Origin: an uncultured Spartobacteria bacterium
GTDB taxonomy: Bacteria; Verrucomicrobiota; Verrucomicrobiae; Chthoniobacterales; UBA6821
DNA: 5,065 bases
Direction: 5' to 3'
NCBI GenBank assembly: GCA_903919105.1
Contig: CAIXGT010000060.1
Span: 1-5,065 of the forward strand
Shown here: positions 1 through 5,065 of the stretch, piece after piece
Layout of the letters: the number at the start of each line of letters is the position of its first letter
Position numbering within the stretch: the stretch's first letter is position 1
Made by a program: the position numbers and the translations under genes
The notes under the pieces: model-generated
Database searches by the model: none
Seen by the model: the letters and a program-made list of their open reading frames with translations, nothing else
Told to the model about the DNA's origin: nothing

Positions 1-955
1 CCAGTACGATCACATGGTCCGTACGGGGACTGCAGTGCTTCCCGGTTCCGACGCCGCGGTCTTTATTGTCCGCGAGGCAAACAAGATCTTGGCCGCAGCC
101 ACTGACTGCAATGCGATCTACTGCAAACTCGATCCGGGTGTCGGGGCGCGTATTGCTGTCGCCGAGTGCGCCCGCAATCTCGCCTGCTCGGGTGCCGTGC
201 CGATCGGTGTCACTGACAACCTGAATTTCGGCAATCCCCACAAGCCTGAGAACTTCTACCAACTCCGCGCCGCCGTGGAGGGGATCTCCGAGGGGTGCCG
301 TGCATTTGATGTCCCGGTCACAGGCGGCAATGTCAGCCTCTACAACGAGAGCCCCGCCGGGGCGATCGATCCAACCCCGACCATCTCCATGGTTGGCACG
401 ATCGCTGATGCTGCTCACATCACCACCCAGGCCTTCAAGGAAGCTGGTGATCAGATCTTCCTGATCGGAGAGACTGGCAGTGAGCTTGGTGCTTCGCATT
501 ATCTCTTGGCCATTCATGGCCGCAAGGAAGGGGCTCCTCCAGCGATGGATTTTGAGAAGGAGAAGGCGATCCACACGGCCCTACTCGCGGTCATCCGCAA
601 GGGGCTTGTTCAGAGCGCCCACGATTGTTCTGAGGGCGGCCTGGCCGTAACGATTGCCGAGTCCTGCTTCGCCAATTCATTGGGCGCTTCCATTGATCTT
701 GGTTCAACCGATCAGCGTCCGGATGTGCTTCTCTTCAACGAGACTCAGGGGCGTATCGTCATCTCAGTGAAGTCAGCTGATGTCTCGGCCCTAGAGACTG
801 AACTCTCAAAGAGTGGAGTTCCGTTCCGTAAGATCGGTGAGGTCACGGCCAAGGCAGATCTTTCGATCGAGACCGGAGCTAATTCCTACAGTTGGAAGGT
901 TGCGGCACTGAATGAGACTTTTGAGAACGCGATTCCGTTGTTGATGGATCACTAA
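1..955 (+). CDS. purL: Phosphoribosylformylglycinamidine synthase, PurL synthetase subunit (5'-truncated by window edge)
   Basis: This is the C-terminal part of FGAM synthetase, the cytosolic enzyme of de novo purine synthesis that converts FGAR to FGAM using ATP and ammonia; in the small-PurL type, PurQ supplies the ammonia and PurS bridges them. The frame is open from position 2 (residues QYDH before the first Met at 14), so the start lies outside the window and that Met is internal. About 317 of a usual 720-760 residues are visible. Landmarks: YDHMVRTGT and PGSDAAV at the left edge, GVGARIAVAE (nt 140-169), DNLNFGNP (about 215-238), TGGNVSLYNE (320-349), HDCSEGGL (620-643) and NETQGRIV (737-760). 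These belong to the second AIR-synthase-like half. The C-terminus ends cleanly with TAA at 953-955 and has no glutaminase domain attached, arguing against the long fused PurL of Enterobacteria. No frameshift or odd residue is seen. The next gene, recQ, is convergent, so purL ends its transcription unit here. Confidence 0.96.
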   Translation, partial: QYDHMVRTGTAVLPGSDAAVFIVREANKILAAATDCNAIYCKLDPGVGARIAVAECARNLACSGAVPIGVTDNLNFGNPHKPENFYQLRAAVEGISEGCRAFDVPVTGGNVSLYNESPAGAIDPTPTISMVGTIADAAHITTQAFKEAGDQIFLIGETGSELGASHYLLAIHGRKEGAPPAMDFEKEKAIHTALLAVIRKGLVQSAHDCSEGGLAVTIAESCFANSLGASIDLGSTDQRPDVLLFNETQGRIVISVKSADVSALETELSKSGVPFRKIGEVTAKADLSIETGANSYSWKVAALNETFENAIPLLMDH

Positions 956-978
956 CGAAAGAGCTGGTTTTTGAGAGT

Positions 979-1011
979 GGTGCGGTTGTGGCAACATCCC
1001 GCGCCGTTTTT
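979..1011 (+). terminator. Putative intrinsic terminator of purL
   Basis: Starting 24 bp after the purL stop, GGTGCG (979-984) pairs with CGCGCC (1000-1005) with one G-U wobble. Directly above it, GTTG (985-988) pairs with CAAC (992-995) around the loop TGG. A four-base bulge (996-999) interrupts the right arm. One base after the stem comes a run of five T (1007-1011), as expected for Rho-independent termination in the + direction. The opposite strand has no T-run after the stem, so it would not serve recQ by the same logic. The bulge and the short T-run keep this a moderate call. Confidence 0.5.
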
Positions 1012-1016
1012 GTGGC

Positions 1017-2873
1017 TTATTCCCGTTCGGCTAGATGATTCCTGATGGCAGTAGCAAAGGTCTCACCGAATTCCGCGAGTTTTTTCTGACCGACCCCGCT
1101 GATCGAGGACATCAATTCGAGATTGGTCGGACGCTCTTGGGCCATGAGCCGGAGCGTCACATCAGAGAAGATGACATAGGCAGGCACATTCCGCTCGTCG
1201 GCGAGTGTGCGCCGGAGAGTTCGGAGTGCATTGAAGAGCTGCTCGTCGCAGACGATTTCACCTCGGTCGAACGGTCCAGAGCGGGGGCGGGGTGCTGCGG
1301 CGCTGATTTGCGCAATCGGTTTGGTCAGGCGGATCTGGCATCGATCTTTGAGTGCGGCCAATCCTTCGGAACTCAATTCTATGGTGGCAAAGCCGCTGTT
1401 TGTTGATGGCTGTTGGAGAATGCCCGAGCGAAGGAGTTGACGTCCGATTTCTTGCCACTGGCGACGGTCGATCTCCTTGCCGATTCCGTAGGTCGAGAGC
1501 TGATCATGGCGCCAGCGGGTGATCTTCTCGGTCTTCGCGCCGACCAGAACCTCGGCAATGTGGGTCATGCCGACAGAGAACCCTGCCGCCTGCCGGATGC
1601 GCAAAACGCAGGAGAGTAATTTCTGAGCGAGGAGCGTTCCTCCGTCGCCGGGATAGGGCTCGCGCGGCTGGAGGCAGTTATCACAGCCACCACAGCTTCC
1701 CTCGCTACCCGTCTCACCGAAATAATCCAATAGAGTGACGCGTCTGCACTGCTCAGCCTCGGCGTAGTGGAGGATCTGCTGGAGTTGCTCAAGCGCGATC
1801 CTACGTTCCTCGAGATCGGGTTTTTCATCGATGAAGCGCCGCTGTTTCACGGCATCTCCGGAGCTGTAGAGCAAAAGACACTCGGAGAGGAGGCCGTCGC
1901 GTCCCGCGCGTCCCGTTTCTTGATAGTAGCCCTCGATGTTCTTGGGTAGATCGTAATGGATCACGAAGCGGACATTAGGTTTATTTATCCCCATGCCGAA
2001 GGCGATGGTGGCGCAGATCACTTTGGTATCATCCCGCAAGAAAAGTTCCTGATTGCGCGCCCGTTCTGCGGTAGTGAGTCCCGCGTGGTAGGGGCGCGCA
2101 GAGAGGCCGTCGGCGGCGAGTTTGCTGGCCAGTTCTTCGGCTCCTTTACGGCTCTGGCAGTATATAATTCCAGCTTCGGCACGGCGGGCTTTGATGAAAT
2201 GGAGGACTTTTTCGTACGCCTTCTGCTTCGCCTCGACCCGATAGGTGAGGTTTGGCCGATTGAAGCTGGCCACAAAGCGGTGGGCCTTCTCAAGCCGGAG
2301 CTGCGTTACTATATCTTCCCGGACGCGGGGTGTCGCGGTGGCAGTCAGGGCGAGGAGGGGTGTTTTTGGGAAGAGATGGCGCAGTGCAGCAATCTGTCTG
2401 TATTCGGGCCGGAAATCGTGACCCCATTCACTGATGCAGTGGGCCTCGTCGATGGCCAGCAGGCTGACGCCCCAACGCTGGAGATCCTCCAGGACGCCGG
2501 AGAGCATCAGGCGCTCCGGGGCAAGGTAGAGCAACTTGTATTGGCCAGCATGAAGTCCTCGGAGACGTGCGCTCGACTCCGCCGCAGTGAGCGAGGAATT
2601 CAAATAGGTCGCAGCCACGCCCGCCGCATGGAGGGAATCGACCTGGTCCTTCATCAGGGCGATGAGGGGGGAGACGACGACGGTCAGCCCTGGCAGAAGG
2701 AGTGCCGGGAGCTGGAAGCAGAGCGATTTGCCGCCCCCTGTCGGCAGAAGGGCGAAGGCATCCCTGCCTGCAAGGATCTCCTCCATGATCTCCCGCTGAA
2801 GTGGGCGGAAGGTATCGAAGCCGAAGGTCTGCTTGAGTAGGTCAGCAAGCGGATCGGAAGGCTCGGTAGACAT
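1017..2873 (-). CDS. recQ: ATP-dependent DNA helicase RecQ
   Basis: This is a complete 618-residue RecQ-family 3'-5' superfamily 2 helicase, which unwinds DNA in recombination, replication-fork repair and RecF-pathway processing. Domains in order: Q-motif region near residues 17-30 (FRPLQ, Q26); RecA-like domain 1 with Walker A TGGGKS (45-50), DEAH box (142-145), the RecQ aromatic loop SEWGHDFRPEY (148-158) and motif III TATAT (177-181); RecA-like domain 2 with IIYCQSRKG (236-244), IAFGMGINKPNVRFV (290-304) and motif VI QETGRAGRDG (318-327); RQC zinc site with Cys376, Cys394, Cys397 and Cys400; winged helix at about 405-515; HRDC domain at about 541-615. Length matches bacterial RecQ of about 600 residues. 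The start is fixed by an in-frame stop (minus-strand TAA, 2880-2882) three codons upstream. No Shine-Dalgarno sequence is visible before this ATG. It lies 35 bp downstream of the pyrF remnant in the same orientation, suggesting a former shared transcript, and converges on purL. Confidence 0.97.
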   Translation of the reverse strand: MSTEPSDPLADLLKQTFGFDTFRPLQREIMEEILAGRDAFALLPTGGGKSLCFQLPALLLPGLTVVVSPLIALMKDQVDSLHAAGVAATYLNSSLTAAESSARLRGLHAGQYKLLYLAPERLMLSGVLEDLQRWGVSLLAIDEAHCISEWGHDFRPEYRQIAALRHLFPKTPLLALTATATPRVREDIVTQLRLEKAHRFVASFNRPNLTYRVEAKQKAYEKVLHFIKARRAEAGIIYCQSRKGAEELASKLAADGLSARPYHAGLTTAERARNQELFLRDDTKVICATIAFGMGINKPNVRFVIHYDLPKNIEGYYQETGRAGRDGLLSECLLLYSSGDAVKQRRFIDEKPDLEERRIALEQLQQILHYAEAEQCRRVTLLDYFGETGSEGSCGGCDNCLQPREPYPGDGGTLLAQKLLSCVLRIRQAAGFSVGMTHIAEVLVGAKTEKITRWRHDQLSTYGIGKEIDRRQWQEIGRQLLRSGILQQPSTNSGFATIELSSEGLAALKDRCQIRLTKPIAQISAAAPRPRSGPFDRGEIVCDEQLFNALRTLRRTLADERNVPAYVIFSDVTLRLMAQERPTNLELMSSISGVGQKKLAEFGETFATAIRNHLAERE

Positions 2874-2908
2874 GAATAGTTACTTAACAATTGCCCGATG
2901 ATTTTCTT

Positions 2909-3157
2909 TTAGCCCAGCGGAATCTCCGCGACGACTTTGGCGTAAGCTTCCTTGGGGTTCTCGGCGGCGGTAATCGGGCGGCCGATTACGAGCCAATCCG
3001 AAGCAGTCTGGATTGCTTTCGCCGGAGTCATCACCCGCTTTTGATCTCCTGCGAATGCCCAGGTGGGGCGTACACCCTGTGTGACGATCCGGATTGCTTC
3101 ACGCGAGTTGCCGAAGGATTCGCGGATGGCGAAGATCTCCAGAGAACTACTGACGAT
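2909..3157 (-). pseudogene. pyrF: 3' remnant of orotidine 5'-phosphate decarboxylase gene (N-terminal two thirds missing)
   Basis: Reading the minus strand from 3157 to the TAA at 2909-2911 gives 82 open codons that match the C-terminal third of PyrF, the TIM-barrel enzyme making UMP from OMP. Recognisable are [14 protein letters not shown] after the barrel strand normally written VVCS or VVAS, then the phosphate-binding end: IVTQGVRP (GVRP at 3065-3076; family consensus TPGIRP), [13 protein letters not shown] (Asp codon 3044-3046) and [10 protein letters not shown] (VIGRPIT at 2969-2989). The usual Asp-Gly before the VSS strand is absent. A TGA stop (minus strand, complement of 3158-3160) stands there, and no PyrF-like sequence follows upstream in any frame. 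The catalytic Lys/Asp region typical of the N-terminal two thirds is therefore gone, and decarboxylase activity is not expected. The retained part has no internal stop or frameshift, so the truncation looks recent. There is no plausible start codon near its 5' end. A misassembly junction would look the same. Confidence 0.82.
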
Positions 3158-3490
3158 TCAGTAAAACGACATTGGGGGAAACTGCGGCCCTCTTGACCCG
3201 TACCGTCATGCTTGTGAGTACGAACACCGGCGTCATGCATCTGGGAATCGCTGTCGCTTGCCCTACTGCATCATTCAAGTGCTGTGAGCGGATTTGGCCC
3301 CACAGATTTGAGCGATGGCCACCAGGTAATCGAGCTCCCCCCTGGGAAACTGTATGCTTCCCTACTTATTGAGTTCCGGGCCCCGGACGATGCCACGCAG
3401 ACCGTAGGGCTTCTTCGGCGCGCTGGAAGAGTGCCGTTAAAAAAAGAAACACCCTTGATGAACAGGATGGTTTTCATGGGCGGAATGTAG
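3154..3490 (+). pseudogene. Remnant of a family 9 glycosyltransferase (heptosyltransferase-like), N-terminus missing and frameshifted
   Basis: From 3154 one frame reads [17 protein letters not shown] followed by VMLVSTNTGVMHLGIAVACP (to about 3264) and then TASFK. This resembles the GT9 nucleotide-sugar-binding region, consensus roughly GKTsL.e.aaLls.a.lvvsnDTGpmHlaaAlg.P, found in ADP-heptose:LPS heptosyltransferases of the inner membrane face. The next expected element, a G-GPTD loop, appears as SGFGPTDLSDGHQVIE only in the following frame (from 3284). One extra base, or two missing, near 3270-3284 therefore breaks the gene. The second frame runs to a TAG at 3488-3490, but nothing after about residue VIELPPGK is recognisable. 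The N-terminal Rossmann domain is absent: at 3151-3153 the frame meets TGA, and to the left lies pyrF on the other strand. Family assignment rests on one motif block, so the exact substrate and symbol are left open. The tail ends 34 bp before xylA. Confidence 0.68.
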
Positions 3491-3524
3491 TTAATGTATT
3501 CTCCACCGATCCACCACGACCCCA

Positions 3525-4844
3525 ATGACCACCACCCTTCACTTCCCAAAGATTCAAAAAGTCAGCTACGCAGGCCCGGGTTCCGATGATCCTCTGGCAT
3601 TCCGTCACTACAATCCGGATGAGGTCATTGACGGCAAGTCGATGAAGGAGCACCTGCGTTTTTCCATTGCGTATTGGCATTCTTTCCGTGGAACCGGAGC
3701 CGATCCGTTCGGTCCCGGAACCATCGTTCGCTCGTGGGAGAGCGGTTCGGATCCGGTCTCCGTGGCACTGACTCGTCTGGATGCGGCTTTTGAGTTCTTC
3801 GGTAAAATCCAGAGCCCCTTTTGGGCGTTCCATGACCGTGACATCGCTCCGGAAGGTGCCAGTTTGGCCGAATCTAACAAGAATCTGGACCGGATCGTGG
3901 CCCATGCCAAAGAGTTGCAGAAGGCTACCGGTGTACGCCTCCTCTGGGGAACGGCGAACCTTTTTTCCAATCCGCGCTACATGTCGGGAGCTGGCACCAA
4001 TCCGGATGCCCATGTCTTCGCCTACGCTGCGGCACAAGTGAAGAAGGCGATGGAGGTCACCTTGGAGTTGGGTGGCGAGAACTACGTATTCTGGGGAGGT
4101 CGCGAAGGCTACGAGACCCTGCTTAATACTGACCTGAAGCGTGAGCAGGATCACCTTGCCCTCTTCCTCCACATGGCCGTTGATTACGCCAAGGAAATAG
4201 GATTCAAGGGGCAGTTCCTCATCGAACCGAAGCCAAAGGAACCAACCAAGCACCAGTACGACTTTGATGTCGCCACCGGCATCGCCTTTCTCCGTACCTA
4301 CGGCTTGGAAAAGCATTTCAAATTCAACATCGAGACGAACCACGCCACGCTGGCCGGTCACACCTTCCAGCACGAGATCGAGGTCGCGGCATCAGCCGGG
4401 ATGCTCGGATCCATCGATGCGAATTCGGGCGATCTCCTTCTTGGATGGGACACCGATCAGTTCAACACCGATATCCGCGAACTCACGCTCGCCATGCTCT
4501 CCATCCTCAACGCGGGCGGGATCGGAACAGGCGGCTTCAACTTCGACGCCAAAATCCGAAGGCAGTCCACCGACGTTGAGGATCTGTTCTACGCTCACAT
4601 CGGAGGCATGGATGCCTATGCTCAGGCCTTCAAGATCGCCCGGAAAATCATTACTGACGGCAAGCTCTCCGGGTTCATCACGGACCGCTACGCCAGCTTC
4701 GACACCTCCTTCGGGAAGGAAATTGAGGAGGGCAAACTTGGCTTTAAGGAGCTCGAGGAGCTTGCGCACAAGCTGGGTGAGCCAACCCTGAAGAGCGGCC
4801 GCCAGGAGTACCTGGAGAACCTCTTCGGACGCTACCTCAGCTGA
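3525..4844 (+). CDS. xylA: Xylose isomerase (class II)
   Basis: This complete 439-residue cytosolic enzyme interconverts D-xylose and D-xylulose (also D-glucose and D-fructose in vitro), feeding pentose into the pentose phosphate pathway. Its length matches the class II form of about 440 residues, longer than class I (about 390). The two-metal TIM-barrel site is intact: catalytic His103 and Asp106 in FHDRD; Glu234 and Lys236 in [15 protein letters not shown]; Glu270 and His273 in [18 protein letters not shown]; Asp298 in SIDAN; Asp309 and Asp311 in GWDTD; Asp341 in FNFDAK. The N-terminal [20 protein letters not shown] also fits the family. ATG 3525 is the only candidate start: an in-frame TAA lies at 3492-3494 with no ATG, GTG or TTG between. 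There is no Shine-Dalgarno sequence upstream. No xylulokinase, xylose transporter or XylR gene is in the window; the next gene is convergent, so any xylB must lie elsewhere. Regulation cannot be read from the sequence. Confidence 0.98.
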   Translation: MTTTLHFPKIQKVSYAGPGSDDPLAFRHYNPDEVIDGKSMKEHLRFSIAYWHSFRGTGADPFGPGTIVRSWESGSDPVSVALTRLDAAFEFFGKIQSPFWAFHDRDIAPEGASLAESNKNLDRIVAHAKELQKATGVRLLWGTANLFSNPRYMSGAGTNPDAHVFAYAAAQVKKAMEVTLELGGENYVFWGGREGYETLLNTDLKREQDHLALFLHMAVDYAKEIGFKGQFLIEPKPKEPTKHQYDFDVATGIAFLRTYGLEKHFKFNIETNHATLAGHTFQHEIEVAASAGMLGSIDANSGDLLLGWDTDQFNTDIRELTLAMLSILNAGGIGTGGFNFDAKIRRQSTDVEDLFYAHIGGMDAYAQAFKIARKIITDGKLSGFITDRYASFDTSFGKEIEEGKLGFKELEELAHKLGEPTLKSGRQEYLENLFGRYLS

Positions 4845-4846
4845 TA

Positions 4847-4878
4847 AGTCCACCAGTCGGCTAGTCTGCCAGCCCACC
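4847..4878. repeat. Four degenerate 8-nt tandem units after xylA
   Basis: Two bases after the xylA stop, four consecutive 8-mers share a start and spacing: AGTCCACC (4847-4854), AGTCGGCT (4855-4862), AGTCTGCC (4863-4870) and AGCCCACC (4871-4878). The AGTC head is exact in three of four and one base off in the last. The second half varies but is C/G-rich. The array is short and may be chance, replication slippage, or the edge of an intergenic repeat family. It overlaps the left arm of the hairpin that follows. Confidence 0.35.
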
Positions 4879-4936
4879 ACTCTCATGAAATCAACTCTTT
4901 CGGAGTGGTGAAGGTCTTGCGGATCCTTCTTCCGCA
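4875..4936. other. Two inverted repeats between convergent xylA and the downstream gene (possible weak terminators)
   Basis: CACCACTC (4875-4882) is an exact inverted copy of GAGTGGTG (4903-4910), giving an 8-bp stem with a 20-nt loop. A second perfect hairpin follows: TGCGGA (4918-4923) and TCCGCA (4931-4936) around the 7-nt loop TCCTTCT. Their place in the gap between two converging genes suits transcription termination from both sides. Neither stem is followed by a T-run on either strand, so a classical intrinsic terminator is not supported. They could instead stabilise mRNA 3' ends. Confidence 0.35.
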
Positions 4937-4943
4937 GTGCTGA

Positions 4944-5065
4944 TTACTTGACCTTGAAGAGAATTTGTTCCGAGGAAACCGGAAGAGAGTCTTTTTCGAC
5001 CTTGAGGGGCGGGAGATCCTTGATGACTTCGAATACGGGATAGGCACCTTTGGGCATGTAGGTGC
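4944..5065 (-). CDS. C-terminal end of an unrecognised protein (5' part beyond right window edge)
   Basis: On the minus strand an open frame enters from the right edge and ends with TAA (complement of 4944-4946). It gives 39 residues including TYMPKGAYPVFEVIKDLPPL and ending EQILFKVK. The alternation of charged and hydrophobic residues, the ordinary codon choice and the clean stop ahead of an intergenic hairpin region make it a believable gene end. No family motif, transmembrane segment or catalytic residue can be seen in so short a piece, and I do not recognise it. It converges with xylA, leaving about 100 bp between the two stops, so it is not part of a xylA operon. Confidence 0.55.
   Translation of the reverse strand, partial: TYMPKGAYPVFEVIKDLPPLKVEKDSLPVSSEQILFKVK

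Noticed and set aside
973..982. GAGAGTGGTG here and its exact inverse at 4875-4884, both in intergenic gaps
   Set aside because: A ten-base inverted match is expected by chance several times in 5 kb, and the flanks do not align. It is not evidence for a shared element.
1956..2840. Open frame of 294 codons on the + strand opposite recQ
   Set aside because: It lies wholly antisense to a helicase gene with every expected motif, and its translation shows no recognisable domain. High-GC codon bias in recQ explains the long antisense frame.
2891..3196. Open frame of 101 codons on the + strand over the pyrF remnant
   Set aside because: The PyrF match is on the other strand. This translation is a shadow that also crosses the junction and shows no family features.
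3384..3396. GC-rich palindrome TCCGGGCCCCGGA
   Set aside because: It is too short, with no T-run or paired site nearby. It is compatible with chance in GC-rich sequence.
3458..3477. ATGAA / TTCAT inverted repeat upstream of xylA as a possible operator
   Set aside because: The stem is only five bases with a ten-base loop in a decaying gene remnant. It has no second copy or known operator match.
3474..4373. Open frame of 299 codons on the - strand opposite xylA
   Set aside because: It is antisense to xylA, whose active-site residues are all present. The translation has no family signal and is a codon-bias shadow.

Overview
This window is an ordinary bacterial chromosomal segment of roughly 55-60% GC (by eye) with three well-conserved core-metabolism or DNA-maintenance genes, plus a short scar made of two broken genes. 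It shows no RNA genes, CRISPR array, insertion sequence or defence system. The host cannot be named securely. A stand-alone PurL-type FGAM synthetase, a roughly 440-residue class II XylA and two starts without a visible Shine-Dalgarno sequence suggest a Gram-negative bacterium. A Verrucomicrobiota-like host is a low-confidence guess, not something read from a marker gene.

Layout, left to right. Positions 1-955 (+) carry the C-terminal part of purL, cut by the window edge, followed by a plausible intrinsic terminator (979-1011). Positions 1017-2873 (-) carry a complete recQ helicase gene, convergent with purL. Positions 2909-3157 (-) carry the in-frame 3' third of pyrF (OMP decarboxylase), 35 bp upstream of recQ and in the same direction. 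Its N-terminal two thirds are missing. Abutting it, 3154-3490 (+) carries the C-terminal half of a family 9 glycosyltransferase (heptosyltransferase-like), which also lacks its N-terminus and contains a frameshift. Positions 3525-4844 (+) carry a complete xylA. Positions 4847-4936 hold four degenerate 8-nt tandem units and two hairpins. Positions 4944-5065 (-) hold the last 39 codons of an unrecognised gene that runs off the right edge.

The most informative feature is the pyrF/glycosyltransferase junction near 3151-3160. The two remnants point away from each other and both have lost their 5' ends at the same place. This is what one deletion would leave if it removed the promoter region and N-terminal halves of a divergent gene pair. 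It may also have removed the native promoter of a pyrF-recQ transcription unit, and it places the 5' flank of xylA in decaying DNA. A misassembly would look the same and must be excluded first.

The intact genes serve unrelated processes: de novo purine synthesis (purL), recombination and repair (recQ), and pentose entry into central metabolism (xylA). Apart from the inferred pyrF-recQ unit, they do not form one operon.
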